Shown here in pieces: positions 44,642 to 56,308 of a stretch of 64,000 nt of DNA. The position numbers were made by a program, and so were the translations under genes. Source of the stretch: Lolium rigidum (taxonomy: Eukaryota; Streptophyta; Magnoliopsida; Poales; Poaceae); assembly GCF_022539505.1 (NCBI RefSeq), contig NC_061509.1, forward strand, positions 205,928,721-205,992,720, written 5' to 3'. Every line of letters starts with the position of its first letter. Positions within the stretch are counted from its first letter, which is position 1. The notes under the pieces are model-generated. The model did no database searches. It saw only the letters and a list, made by a program, of their open reading frames with translations, and had not been told where the DNA came from.

Positions 44642-45160
44642 GAACTTCGTGGCCCCAGGGCAGAGACATAATTGGAGGCCCTTTGTTATAATAATTTTGT
44701 AAAGATCATCTTGATTTTGCTTAATAAATTTGGTCCATATAATTCGTTGTCATAAAAAAGTGTGGATGCATTATTTCAGCTGTAAAAATATATAGATTCA
44801 TCTTTTTTGGGATTCGGTCATCTCATCTACTTCCTCTTTCTTCCTAAATAAAATATTACAGGTTAGCTGAGGAAGAACAACACCTTGATTTGTGTACATT
44901 TTTTAACTCATTGATTTGTGTACTTGAATAGTGATCATATCAATAGCTAGATGTCGTGCAGAAAGCTTAGCTTCAGTTTCACAATCTTACGAGATGTCAA
45001 AAAACGTCCCAAAAAAGAACATCATGTTTAGAAAATTAGTGGGAAGTAGACAAGGATAATGAAATATAACTAAGCCATACACGGATCCAAATCGCTAAAG
45101 CGTGTTTCCGTACCATGTAAAATTAGCGGGGTCCGGACTCTGTAACTTCGAGCTCCTTGT
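44642..45160. other. AT-rich stretch downstream of the kinase gene
   Basis: It contains AATAAA-like signals (near 44723 and 44847), compatible with 3' ends of the upstream gene, but nothing else recognisable. Confidence 0.35.
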
Positions 45161-45182
45161 GAACATCGACTAGAAAACTCTT

Positions 45183-45641
45183 GCGCCGCTGCAGGTTCAG
45201 AAAGCAGCCCCGAAGCACAAGAAAAAGAGGAAGAAAACCACCCAGCCACCGGTTGTCCAGGAGGCCGTTGCGCACGCTGCTGGGGTTCAGGGTCTTGGAC
45301 AGGCTCCGATGCAGCATCATGATTTTGCTCCTCGGGCTTCGATGACACATTTGCAGAGTTAGCATCATATGTATCATTTTCCTTACATACCGTCTAGGTA
45401 TGAGCAGCAGGGGTACTACAATCCTCAATTTCAGCAGCTTGCTGGTCGGTCGCCGGCCTTGCAGAATGTGTATGCTACATCGCCTCAGCCACTGATGCCG
45501 TCTTTAACACCGCAGCAGGATCAAACTATGGTACCATCTGCAGGGGTTATGGTGGGGCTTGTTTTACAGTACCTTTTACCACTCCTAGGAAAGGAGACGT
45601 ATGATTTGAGTCAACGGTCAGGATTAAACAATTTAAATTAG
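45183..45641 (+). pseudogene. unrecognised Pro/Gln-rich coding fragment
   Basis: One frame reads APLQVQKAAPKHKKKRKKTT, then PVVQEAVAHAAGVQGLGQAP, a single TAG near 45355, then YIPSRYEQQGYYNPQFQQLA and PLMPSLTPQQDQTMVPSAG. The same frame on both sides of the TAG and the biased composition suggest a decayed tail of a low-complexity protein. I do not recognise the family. Confidence 0.35.
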
Positions 45642-46440
45642 GCCCGGCAGCCCAGCAAGACATAGATAATGGAAAAAAACTATGGTAGCAGTATTCAGCC
45701 CGGCCCAACATCAAAGGACACCCCTGCATCACCGAGCACTAGAATCTCCGCCGCCCCTTCGAGCAACACCACGTCCTGCTCCTGCATCGCGTGCTACCCC
45801 GCCGCCACAAGATCGGCCCGGTCCTGCATAGCCAGCGAGCGCCGCCGCCAGGTATGTCAACCCCGAATCATGAATTATCCCCATGTGTTGGTTCCACTCT
45901 GTCGGCCTTCGTTTCTTACTGAAATCCATAGTCTGATGCAACGTAGATTTAGCCTTTACTGTTTGTGAGTTCTTTGCCTGCTGCCTTGATCTAAAAATAT
46001 TTTACGGATGCCTGACCCTTTTACTCAAGTATTTTGGAAGTAATCATTGATAAATGAATCAGCTCTTGTGGCCTAAGATGCAAATACTTTTGTTAATTCA
46101 GTTTGCTCTTTTGTACTAATACTGATGCATGTTAAGCATGCTTACTGAATTTGTCTTAGCTGAAGGGTTCTTGTATGGCAAGCCAACAGTCACCGATGCC
46201 TGTTGGGTGTGCTTACTGAATTTGTCTTAGCTGAAGAGTTCTTGTATGGCAAGCCAACAGTCAATGTCTAAAATTTACATGGAGACATTAAATCTGATAT
46301 TGCAACAGAATTTATTTTACGGTACCTTTTACCACCCATAGTAGACGGAGTGGTATGAATTGCATTGATGACTCAGATTAACCGGTAGAGAGTAAGCCCA
46401 GCAGCCTAGGAAGCCGCAATTATTAAGGAAAAAAATAGTA
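45571..46440. repeat. diverged duplicate blocks beginning GTACCTTTTACCAC
   Basis: Blocks at about 45571-45690 and 46321-46440 share GTACCTTTTACCAC, a TATGAATT-like word, GGCCCAGCAGCC-like text and a GGAAAAAAA run in the same order. They may be two copies of one upstream region or an unclassified transposon. The stretch between includes a possible exon end GCCGCCAG/GTATGT at 45850. Confidence 0.4.
46139..46270 (+). repeat. 70-bp tandem duplication
   Basis: TGCTTACTGAATTTGTCTTA followed by GCTGAAGRGTTCTTGTATGG and CAAGCCAACAGTCA occurs twice in a row, at about 46139 and 46210, differing at very few positions. Confidence 0.85.
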
Positions 46441-46578
46441 GGTGTGAGCGAATGTTGATAGGCGACCCCAATCGGGACTTGAATTTGACACGACGCCGCC
46501 TCCAGATGCCTCCAACGCCTCCACCTGACCCGTGGCCATCGCCTCGACCTGGCACACGCCGCCGCCTCCACCTCAGAC

Positions 46579-46641
46579 ATGGACACCACCTCGTTCCTCC
46601 ACCTTGACCGGTTTGTGCTGAACACCGCCAGGGCAGGAGGT
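46579..46641 (+). pseudogene. possible first-exon fragment (MDTTSFLHLDRFVLNTARAG)
   Basis: An ATG in a C-rich leader is followed by a short coding-like stretch and then an AG/GTTTGT-like boundary. Ankyrin-repeat proteins of grasses can start in a similar way, but 20 residues do not allow an assignment. Confidence 0.25.
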
Positions 46642-46859
46642 TTGTATTACAGTCCATCATCCCTGCTCTCTCCCTCTCTCTCTCACATAGGAACACCATG
46701 GCTCTTCTCTCTGGTATGAGTTTCCCCTTTTTGTTGTTAGTTTGTGTGGGTGTTCATGGATGTTGTGCTTGTACTGGTTAAATTGTACATGGAAGAAAAG
46801 CAAAACTGATTTATTTTCACCATTGGTGATAACTGAATGTTGTACATCTCCCAAAAATA

Positions 46860-47027
46860 CAGTGAAACCCTGATCTTGATAACCTGCATGTTGCGATAAT
46901 TTAATGCAAGTATTAGCAATTTAGCATCAAACAAAGCCCTATCTACTTCAGTCATATGCATACGGCAAAAGCTCTTGTTCGAATACAGTGTTGCATCGCT
47001 AGGGTTCAGCTCAACTGCCCGCATCAT
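46860..47027 (-). pseudogene. TPR-domain exon fragment
   Basis: AVELNPSDATLYSNKSFCRM, then DRALFDAKLLILALN fits the tetratricopeptide pattern (P.DATLYSN.S.C....D...AL.DA) used in co-chaperone and ankyrin-TPR proteins. It is a single exon, with a splice-like CAG/GTTATC after it on the minus strand. The neighbouring exons were not found, so it is taken as a gene fragment. Confidence 0.5.
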
Positions 47028-48700
47028 AACATAGAATTAAAAATAGGGAGAACCAAATTACTATGGAACAATGTTATATCACAAACAAGAAAAAAATGCA
47101 TATATCATTAGTAAAGGATTGACCGTGTATGGATGACAATGGCCTGACCTTACTCGGCTAGCAAGATAACACATGTCCAATGTGTACAACAATACATACA
47201 TGTCTGGTGATGCACTAACTCTTCTTGATAGTTATACACTGAAACCTGGGAATAAGGGTTTCTCAAACCATTCTGGACCTCTTCCTAGAGGGCTGCTGAA
47301 GCTGATTTAGAGTTTCAATTGTTACCAGCAGTACTAATTTGGGGTACCACAAAATAACTCTTTAACACTACTTTTATTACACTAGGTTGTGTTCAAATTC
47401 AGAAAGGACTCGATACTAGGACATGATCTTCATGCATTGTAGTAAGACAATTGATCATATTTTGCCTTAGACTGATATCTTTGCAATACATATATGCTGA
47501 AAAAGATAATCAGCCCATGTAGGATGATCTGGTTACTATATTGATGGACATGACTCCCACTATCATTGTTCAACTGAGAAATGCAAGCAATAATATGTTG
47601 AAATTGTATCAAGTTGTGCGTGCATATAATGGAAAATAGAGGAAAATATTGCAGCATTAGAGAGCAACATTATGATCAGCAAAATCACATCATTGCTAAA
47701 TTAATAGCATGCATATCCATTCTTTGATTAAATGTAAATTCAGTCGACTGAATTTTCTGTTGTTATATGCAGGTGGTCGGGCATAGGGGAGGGTGCATGG
47801 CCCATCCGCTAAAAACCTCCAGCAGCTCTACTGCAGTGTTTGTGTAATACCGATTCAATTAGTCTTGGGTGTAATTGTAAGAAACATAAGATGTATATTG
47901 CAATATGTATTCAAGAATTAAATCTGTGTTGAATTGAACTTGTGATCGATTGGGTTCTTCAAGTTGTATATACACGGTAGCCATGATCTACGCATTTTTT
48001 TCATAATCTGCATTTAATAAATTTGCAGCGGCTTAGATAGATCAATTAAAACATGAGCTGCTCAAGAGCTTACTTCAGAAATTAGTCCGTACTATTTTCC
48101 CAGTTCAGTACAAGTCTATTGTGTAGTTGACACCATAGGCTGAAAGTAATAACATTCACACAACGTTCAAACTCTATTATACAACTTCAAAAATAGCATA
48201 TAGAAAGTAGTAGCCATTAATCAAGTTGCAAGTAGTAGCTATTACAGGAGCGAGATTGTCCTCAAACAAGAGAAACTCATAGCAATATGGAACTGAAACA
48301 TCCACTAAATTACATGCCAAGCACCTGAACCAAAAACTACAGAGCTACTTTGGTCCAGTCTGAGAGCTAAGATCGAGCTCTCCTCAAACAAGAGAAAATG
48401 ACAAAGAGTATCGCCATTATTTGCATGTCACTCATGAATCACAACTTAACAAAATTTCAAGCTAAGACAACAACTAAGGCGATGACTACACTAGAAGTTG
48501 CCACTGAAAATTTGACCAATTTCTCTATAAGAACCTCGAGTTCCTTTATCTTTCTTCTTCTTTTTATTATTTTCTTCAACATTCGCTTCAAACTCTTCTA
48601 TCACCGCGTCCTGAATTGCTATATAGGTCTCACGTTGAATCTTTTCGTTGCCTAATTGTTGCACAATCTTCTTTTGTCCCGAACATGCTCTTCAAAATCA
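47028..48700. other. AT-rich region, no gene recognised
   Basis: About 1.7 kb. A splice-acceptor-like TATATGCAG/GTGGTCGGG at about 47765-47783 followed by an AT-rich tail could be the last exon and 3' UTR of a lost gene. A lysine-rich minus-strand stretch near 48480-48650 (NNKKKKKDKGTRG) has no identifiable domain. Confidence 0.3.
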
Positions 48701-48731
48701 TCTATAAAAGTGGTTGTCTTTACCTCCAACA

Positions 48732-49300
48732 TTAACCTGAGATTTTCCTAATCCATGTCAGTCTTCTCAGCTTCCACCTGAGTAGCCTTGTTGTGGGACC
48801 TAAGACGGTCTGGGTCATCGAAATAAAAAACAATCTGTATTGGTCTGGGATGGCGGCCACCTGCATGAGCGCGAAGACGAGGAGCCCACAATGGCGTTCC
48901 ACGGAACGGTCGAGCGCCTGGTGGCGATGCCGACCCGTGCGTGGAGCGAGTAGAGGTTGGGGATGTCGATCTCGGAGTGGTACTTGAACTCCGCGTACAC
49001 TCCGACGCTGTCCACGGCGAGCGCCAAGGACGCCCCGAGCGCCGTGGGGTCCTGGATCGGGGCGGGGCTTTGGGCGAGGGCGCCGCGGCCGGGACGTGCC
49101 TAGGATTGTGGAGGAGGACGTAAGGCGGCGGTTAGGTGGTGATCTAGCGAAGGGGGCTGCCGGCGGAAGGGCCAAGGTTGCGGGGCGCCGCAGCTGCGCA
49201 TCGGCGGCGGCACCACGGAGCAGGATCCCATCGACATCACATAGTTGGACTCTCTTGGGGTCTTGGGCCTGGGCCATCTACAGCCCTTTTTGAGCGGTTC
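48732..49300 (-). other. GC-rich minus-strand open frames, unrecognised
   Basis: Two overlapping minus frames are open. The one with LGASLALAVDSVGVYAEFKY then HSEIDIPNLYSLHARVG (about 49050-48940) has gene-like codon texture and ordered beta-type sequence, but it is short and I cannot name it. The other is Arg/Pro-rich and probably a shadow. Confidence 0.3.
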
Positions 49301-49724
49301 CAAAATTTGCAGAGTGGTATGAATCATACCTGTTACGTTTTTTGGCAAGGTATGAATTGTTATAGACCTTTGGATGGATAGAAATGAAAGGCTGTTATTT
49401 AATTGAGGGTACCACAAAACAACTCGGTGGTGGAGGGAGGGGAGGCTACTAGGGCTGCTAAATCCAAGAAATGTGTGTGGTGTTAGAAATGCTCTGATAT
49501 TTCGCATGCAGCAAAGGACTGCAAGGTTAAGCATTACTGTTATATCTACGACAAGAAGGCTCACCCCACAGTGTGTTGCCCTGCTCTTAAGATGCCGAGA
49601 TCGTCTGTCTTTGTTTTTTGGTCTGGCCTCTTGGAGACATATTTCCCTGCTTTCCCAGACTTTATGGTCAATGAGGATATCGCTCCGAGTCTGTCTCCAA
49701 TCGCGCTTGTAGTGCTCCCCTTTG

Positions 49725-50413
49725 ACCACCGTAAAAGCTTTGGATCGTCTAATAACTCGCCTTGCTTCAACTGGATCGTCGGGTATTTCTTTCCTTAGGA
49801 TGTATGATATGTACGCTTGCATCCATGGAATCTGCACCATCATCACTAGTTCATGTTCCTCTTCTTCTTCTAGTGCTTTTTTAGGAGCCCCCGAGGGTTT
49901 CTCGTCCTTCTGCTTCTTCTGTGCTTTCTTCGGCTTTGTAGATCTCTCGGCTATCTCTTCCCAGAACACGCCTGGTGAAATTGCGAGGCACTGCGACCCG
50001 ATGTTTGCGAGAACATCGGCTTCGTCATTACTCAACCTACTGATGTGATTTACTTCGCATCCATCAAATAGCTTTTCTAACTCATTGTACACTTCTTTGT
50101 ATGCTACCATACTATCATTGACTGCATCACATTGGTTCATGACTTGCTGAGCCACCAATTGTGAGTCGCCAAATATTTTTAGTCGAGTTGCACCACAAGC
50201 CTTCGTCATCTTCATCCCGTGTATAAGAGCTTCATATTCTGCCTCATTGTTAGACGCGTTTGGAAACGTCATTCGTAAGACATACTTTAATTTGTTGCCT
50301 TCAGGTGATATTAGTATCACGCCTGCTTCAGCCCCCTCTAATCTCTTGGACCCGTCAAAGTTCATAGTCCAGGTTCTCGATAAATCCGGGGGTCCTGTAT
50401 TTTTTAGCTTCAT
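49725..50413 (-). pseudogene. second (archaeal-type) RNase H of the Tat element
   Basis: It has the second RNase H found only in Tat elements among plant gypsy groups: WTMNFDGSKRLEGAEAGVIL (Asp), NASNNEAEYEALIHGMKM (Glu), KIFGDSQLVAQQVM (Asp) and HISRLSNDEADVLANIGSQC (Asp). A charged linker follows (KPKKAQKKQKDEKPSGAPKK) and the block DDPVEARRVIRRSKAFTVVK. All four catalytic acids are present. The same frame stays open past 49712 into unrelated DNA down to 49100, an accidental fusion of about 200 codons. Confidence 0.85.
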
Positions 50414-50571
50414 CCACTCTGCAATGAAATCTGGTAGAATTTGCGACTTTATTACTTTTCTTTTTTCATACGTGATGTCCCGAGGGGAAAGTTCTATTCC
50501 CCAAAGGGAGACACGACCCGTAGCTTCTGGATTGTTTAGTACGTTGGATCAAGGCGCCTCGTTAACCACTA

Positions 50572-51765
50572 TTATCGGATGCGCCGAAAAATAGTGCCGC
50601 AATTTTCTTGCGGTTGTAAACACTCCATATGTAGCTTCTGGTACTGCGGGTACCGCTTATTTGAAGGCGATAAAACTTCACTGATGAAATATACCGGCCT
50701 CTGCACTCCATGGAGTTTTCCTTCCTCTTCTCTTTCGACAACAAGTGACGTGCTGACCACCTGAGGTGTGGCTGCAATAAATAATAGGAGATGTTCCTTC
50801 TCTTTAGGCGCCACCAAGATTGGTGGTGTCGAAATTGTGCGCTTGAGATCCTCGAAAGCTCTATCTGCCTCTTCGTTCCACTGGAACTTCTCTCCTTGCT
50901 TGATTAAAGCGTAGAACGGTAACGCCTTTTCTCCCAGCCTGGCGACGAATCTGCTTAAAGCTGCGACTCGCCCAGTTAATTGCTGTATTTTTTTCAACTT
51001 TGTTGGCTTCCTCATTGTTAAGATAGCTTGAATTTTTTCTGGATTAGCCTCAATCCCTCTTGCTGAGACTAGGAACCCGAGAAGTTCTCCTGCAGGGACG
51101 CCGAAAGAACACTTCGTCGGGTTCAGCTTGAGACAAAACTTGTCGAGGTTGTCGAAAGTTTTCTTTAAGTCCTCGATCAGCGTTGTCCCCTTTTTTGACG
51201 TTATGACGACATCGTCAATGTACATTTGTACATTTTTCCCAATCTGTGTTGCTAAGCACTTCTGCATCATCCGCTGATATGTTGCTCCCGCGTTTTTCAG
51301 ACCAAAAGACATTGTTTTGTAGCAAAACACGCCGTAAGGTGTAATGAACGCTGTCTTGAACTCATCCTCTTCTTTCAACCTGATCTGGTTATAGCCAGAA
51401 TATGCGTCCAGGAAGGAAAGGCGTTCACATCCTGCCGTGGAGTCGATGATTTGATCGATCCTTGGGAGGGGAAAGTGATCCTTTGGACAGTGCTTGTTGA
51501 GACACGTAAAGTCGACACACATGCGAAGGACTTTAGTGTTTTTCTTCGGGACCAGCACTGGGTTTGCTACCCACGTGGCCTCTGTATGCAGCTCTTTAAT
51601 AAAACCAGCTTCTCTGAGTCGATCAATCTCTGACAGCATAGCTTTGCGGTTTGGTTCCGAAAAACGCCGCAAAGGTTGTTTAATTGGTCTCGCTAGTGGA
51701 TCCAAGTTTAGGTGGTGCTCGGCAAGTTCCCTGGGTACTCCTGGCATGTCAGCTGGTGTTATCAC
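50572..51765 (-). pseudogene. Tat reverse transcriptase and gypsy RNase H
   Basis: A 397-codon frame starts in the block MITPADMPGVPRELAEHHLN. RT motifs are VPKKNTKVLRMCVDFTCLNK, LSFLDAYSGYNQIRL and the catalytic YIDD (51211-51222). The thumb (GFLVSARGIEANPEKIQAI) follows, then the degenerate gypsy RNase H (LLLFIAATPQVVSTSLVVER, RPVYFISEVLSPSNKRYPQY). A frame slip near 50640 breaks the RNase H end. The conserved KLRHYF block is still readable in the next frame. Confidence 0.88.
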
Positions 51766-51966
51766 CAGAATTTGACTAAGTCAGAGGTGGGCCGCGATCA
51801 AGATGGGCTTGAAGAATATACATGGAAGGAATACATGAATCGGCCTTATATGCAAAGTTTGGGCTAGTTCGCCCGTGTATCTGTAATATAGTAGGATACG
51901 TGTCGGTTAGTTAGAGTTTGGCTCGTGCACGGTTGGGATTATTCCCACGTTAGAAAGTCTACGGAC

Positions 51967-51973
51967 TATAAAT
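51967..51973 (+). promoter_or_regulatory. TATA box of the putative LTR
   Basis: TATAAAT, about 200 bp into the LTR, followed by ATGTATCTAGGG and a leader. It would drive the gag transcript. Confidence 0.55.
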
Positions 51974-52082
51974 ATGTATCTAGGGTTTATGAAATAAACA
52001 ACAATCACATTCACCACAAACCAATCTAGGCGCATCGCCAACTCCCTTGTCTCGAGGGTTTCTTCCGGGTAAGCATCATGCC

Positions 52083-52109
52083 GCCTAGATCGCATCTTGC
52101 GATCTAGGC
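52083..52109. other. perfect 12-bp hairpin in the LTR leader
   Basis: GCCTAGATCGCA and TGCGATCTAGGC surround a 3-nt loop (TCT). It lies about 115 nt downstream of the TATA box, in what should be the R/U5 part of the transcript. Confidence 0.85.
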
Positions 52110-52248
52110 AGTACACGTTCATCCGCTATTCATGCGTTGCTCGTACTGAAACCTTTTTGATGGCGAGCAACGTAGTTATCTTAAACGTGTTAGGGTTAGC
52201 ATTGTTCATCGTATCATATGCTATCGTCGTGCAACCCTGAGACGTCTA

Positions 52249-52283
52249 GCCGCCCTTACGCCTATCTTAGGTGTAAGGGCGGC
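52249..52283. other. 15-bp hairpin in the LTR leader
   Basis: GCCGCCCTTACGCCT and AGGTGTAAGGGCGGC around ATCTT, a single G-T wobble in the stem. Confidence 0.85.
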
Positions 52284-52917
52284 ACCCCGCTTGATCATTA
52301 TTTAGTAGATCCGATCCGTTATGATTGCTCCTTGTTCTTCAAGGATTAGTTTAATATCCGCATAGTTAGGCCTTACAAACGGGTTGAAGGATCCAGTGGC
52401 GCGTAGGGTATAGTTTGCTATCACTAGACAGGATGTTCCGGGGACCAACCTCGTGTTGGTTTTTAGGCCTTGTCTAGGGTCGGTTTACGATCGCCGTGCG
52501 TGGCCGCCAGGCTCAATCACGAGTAGGATGTTCCGATTATGTGGTGAAAACCCTAAATCGTAGTAGGTCGTTTTAGCTTTATTTTGATCAAGCAGGACCG
52601 CCATATATTCGTACACCTCGTACGGATCATGGGTGGATCGGCTCTTTGAGCCGATTCACGGACAACTCTGAGAGCCGATCGAGGCTCGTATTTAATGTTT
52701 ACGTGTATGCCATGCGAGAAACTAAGCGAGGCACATCCATCACCTTCCCGACCGGGTATAGGTCAGGTGGCACGCCCTTGCACCAGCATCGGACGTGCGT
52801 GCCGAGTCTTTGCGGGCCGTCGCTCGGAGGGACCAGGGCCAGCCGCAGTCCCGGGAGCCTCCCGGCTCTACTCGTGTTGCCCGTCGCTGCTCGCCGGTGG
52901 GTTTCGACCGCAACACA

Positions 52918-52936
52918 TTCGGCACGCCCGGTGGGA
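52918..52936 (+). other. probable primer-binding site
   Basis: TTCGGCACGCCCGGTGGGA directly follows the LTR. It matches the layout of the TGGCNCGCCCGGTGGGAC sites of grass gypsy elements. The primer tRNA is not assigned here. Confidence 0.5.
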
Positions 52937-52975
52937 CCATCCGCGACATCAACCGCATCGCCATCTACATCCGAG

Positions 52976-54766
52976 ATGGCGGACGGCACTCCGATCACGT
53001 ACGAGGATCCGACCGAGGAGCTCAAGAAGAAGTATGACGAGGTCAAAGCAATCCTCGAAGCCGACCTCATCGGCTCTTTTCACAGAACCCGCTCACATGG
53101 CATCGGGTGGAAAGGGTTCTCACCGAAGGCGCGCTCGATGGAGTGGACCTGTCCGCCCCGTCGAAGAACGCACCAGGTCCCTGCGTCGAGAGGTTAACTT
53201 CATGGTAGCTCATTCGCTACACCGCCATTCCGAGAGTCCGGTGAACACTTTGGAGCGTGTCGCTCTTCGGGTGATCCAGGAAATCATGAGGCATCGTACT
53301 CTCCGTCGGGACCAGCTCTCGGGACTTACCAAGGAGAGATGCCACTCCAGTCCCGTCCACCGCTGCCATTCGCGTTGGCAGCACCAGAAGTGCCGAATTC
53401 ACCGGCATACGTCGTCTACAAGATCGGTGGTGACCCTAGTGACTACCAGTTCTTGCATGAGGCGCCTAAGGAGATCCCTCATGGATACACGTGCACATAC
53501 GTGCCAGACTGCAGTAACTGGGCACTCACAAACCAGACTGCAACAACGGGGACTTACGGAACAACGGGAGGAACTTCGGGAACAGATCTTGAGAAGCGGA
53601 CGTGGCTAGCTAAGTATGCCACTCCGACAAACCTCCCGAGCTCAGCTCCTGCAGGTTGGCTCGAGCTGGAAAAGCAAGCATGGCTGGCTAAGTATGCCAC
53701 TCCGGCGAATCTTCAGAGTTCGACTCCTGCAGCTAGCACCGCGGATCAGATCAGCACAATCCTGAGAGACCAGTTCGGCATGGTGCCGAAAAGGAGGACA
53801 ATCGGCTATTCCAAGCCGTACCCCAGCGGGTACGAGTTGATCCCACTACCACCCAAATATCGGCTCCCTGATTTCTCGAAGTTTAATGGATCAGATGGTT
53901 CCAGCTCCATCGAGCATGTGAGCCGACATTTGGCACAGCTGGGCACGATCTCAGCATCAGATGAGCTGCGTGTGAGGTTCTTCGCACAGTCCCTCACAGG
54001 ATCGGCTTTCGGATGGTACACGTCGCTGCCACCAGACTCAATCCGGACTTGGAAGCGGTTGGAAGAGCGGTTCCACATGCGGTATCACTCGAGGCTTCCG
54101 AGGCCGACATTGCCGATTTAGCACAAGTACGTCGAAGCGCGGAGAAACGGTGTCGAATACGTCCAACGCTTCGAGGACCGTTAGGAACCGATGCTATTCG
54201 GCTCGTGTGAGCGAGAAAGAAGCGATCGAGTTGGCGGAGGTGGGTCTCGCATCACCGATCAAGGACGTGGCCTCCCAAGCGAGACTACCCTTCACCGGCG
54301 CACATGGTGCGGAAGGCCGTCGATATATGAACAGCGCCACCCAAATGTATACCGGGATAAATTCAAGCGTGCGGTGGTCCTGGTTGAGACAGAAGAAGAT
54401 GAAGGGTCTGCGGGAGATCAAGAGGTAGCAGTGGCTGAATGGACTCGGGGGGCAACCCCCATATCCTGCAAATGGGTTAAGCCACCAGGTCCGCCCAGAG
54501 GGTTTGATTTCGACGTAACTAAAACTGAGCAAATTTTCGACCTCTTACTTAAGGAGAAGCAGCTGAAGTTACCCGAAGGCCTCAAAATCCCCACGGTACA
54601 GGAGCTGAACGGAAAGTCATACTGCAAATGGCATAACTCGTTCTCCCATACCACCAACGACTGCGGGGTGTGGCGTCGGCGGATCCAAATGGCGATAGAA
54701 CAAGGACGTCTAATTTTCAACCGAGTACGCCATGAAAGTCGACACTCACCCCTTCCCCGCCGTTAA
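52976..54766 (+). pseudogene. gypsy gag, N-terminal and capsid part (decayed)
   Basis: The start ATG is at 52976 (MADGTPITYEDPTEELKKKY). After slips near 53130 and 53320 comes YVVYKIGGDPSDYQFLHEAP, two near-identical LEKxxWLAKYATPxNLxSS units (about 53590-53730) and the capsid block: PPKYRLPDFSKFNGSDG, LRVRFFAQSLTGSAFGWYTS, WKRLEERFHMRYHS. A stop at 54119-54121 and more slips follow, then EKEAIELAEVGLASPIKDVA and KLPEGLKIPTVQELNGKSYC with KWHNSFSHTTNDCGVWRRRI. At least five frame changes make it non-functional. Confidence 0.75.
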
Positions 54767-56278
54767 CATGGTGGAGTGCACTTACCCTGGAGGGTGCCAG
54801 CCAGGATTCTCGTTCAACATCAACATGGTAGGACCTGGACACCACTCTGGTAAGGACGGAGATGAGGGCAGCTGCTCTCGTAGCAAGGACACAGAGGAAG
54901 CCGTTCCACGCGATCGGCTCCGTCACGATGGCAAGCGCTACATCATAGAGGGAGAAGTAAGGAATGTGAGGTATCAGCGACCTCTCTCTGATCACCTCCT
55001 CAACAAGTATGTGAGTCAATATGACCAACGCCGACGACCCAACGACGATGGTGAAAGAGATCGTCTGGCTAGGGACGCCAGGAGACATCATCGGCATGAT
55101 CGTGATGAGGAGAAGTACGAGCGCCGTGCCAAGGAAAAGTCAAGGGAGGAAGACGACGAGGATAGGCACTGGGACTATCCCTTCTTCAGACACTGCTGGG
55201 ATTCAGGAATGAGCCGATTGCCTACAATCGGCAACTGCCCAGAATGTAGACAGAAGAGGAAGGATGCAGCTAACGTGTCCGTGTTCCAACGTCTAGGGCC
55301 TCTCCCGCCTCGGAACAAGCACGCTGAGTCCCCTCGGGTGGAAGATCTCGAGGATTTGGAAGACGATGATGATGAAGAAGAAGACAGGTACCACCGGCCA
55401 AGGTGGTGCCCTGATGGACTCAGCCGTTCCCAAAAGCGTAGGGTTCAGCGACTGCGTGGCTTGGAGGAAGCCGAAAGGTTATACCTGCACACGCTAAGGA
55501 AGGCGCGGCCTGATCTGGCCGCGAAAATTCAACGAACCCTGGATGAAGAGGGTCGACCACAAAAAATGGAGTGGCGCCCCAAGCAAAGGAAAGCCGATGA
55601 TGAAACATCGGCTGACACAAACATGGTGTTCATCCTTCCGACGGAGTATAGTGCTCCAGGATTAGACGAGGCACCCGTGGCACAACTTGACTGCGGCCCA
55701 CGGCCAGTTATCTTTGAGAAGCCACGAGAAAGAAGCTACGGACATCCGAAGGCCCCGTACTTGCGAGGTTATATCAATGGGCAGCTCTGTCAACAAGATG
55801 CTTGGTGGACACCGGAGCGGCGAGTCAACATTATGCCATACTCCATGCTACGTCGGTTGGGACGCTCTAGCTCGGATCTGATCAAGACCAACGTGACATT
55901 GAGCGATTTCAATGGCCAAGCGTCTGACGCACAAGGTGTTCTGAATGTGGATCTGACCGTAGGAAGGAAAACCATCCCTACGACGTTCTTTATTGTCGAT
56001 AGCAAGAGCACCTATGCTGTCCTCGCTAGGAAGAGATTGGATCCACGCCAAGCTGTTGCATTCCATCCACGATGCACCAATGCGTAATACAGTGGGATGG
56101 AGATGAAGTAGAGGTCGTCCATGCAGATGACTCAGCCGAGATTTCAACGGCTGGCATGAACGCTTGGGAGACAACAAGCCAAGAGCCACTCTCAGGCATC
56201 AATTTGGACGATTGCGAGCGCATCGACGTGACGAAGGACGGGGTTAGGCTGGTCTTATCCACCGGCCTGACCGTCTAG
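54732..56278 (+). pseudogene. gypsy gag C-terminal region and protease
   Basis: A 451-codon open frame (54732-56087) begins MKVDTHPFPAVNMVECTYPG, continues through a strongly charged RRHHRHDRDEEKYERRAKEK region, CPECRQKRKD, and SQKRRVQRLRGLEEAERLY, to the retropepsin region. The active site VDTGA is encoded at about 55805-55819 (DTG 55808-55816), but a one-base slip takes it out of the open frame. After it the frame resumes with VNIMPYSMLRRLGR and VDLTVGRKTIPTTFFIVDSK. The end (HADDSAEISTAGM, LSTGLTV, stop at 56276-56278) is in another frame. Confidence 0.75.
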
Positions 56279-56308
56279 CAAGAACAAACCTATGGACAAA
56301 CGTGGCGA

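Larger units (their letters stand above)
49712..51772 (-). mobile_element. Tat-lineage Ty3/gypsy pol fragment
   Basis: A minus-strand fragment holding RT, a gypsy RNase H and a second, plant-acquired RNase H, the arrangement peculiar to the Tat lineage. Integrase is absent because homology stops near 49712. Gag and protease are absent because a plus-strand LTR begins at about 51773. Confidence 0.85.
51773..52915 (+). repeat. putative 5' LTR
   Basis: It starts TGACTAAGTCAGAGG where the Tat pol homology ends and finishes CGACCGCAACA just before a PBS-like sequence. It contains a TATA box and two strong hairpins. With only one copy visible, the limits are estimates. Confidence 0.5.

Noticed and set aside
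48732..49277. Possible organelle outer-membrane (porin-like) gene
   Set aside because: A short stretch with alternating pattern suggested a beta-barrel, but no family motif could be confirmed and the neighbouring frame is low complexity.
52637..52655. Rho-independent terminator
   Set aside because: The stem lacks a U-run and the genome is a plant nuclear one. It belongs to the ATCGGC hairpin series of the retroelement.
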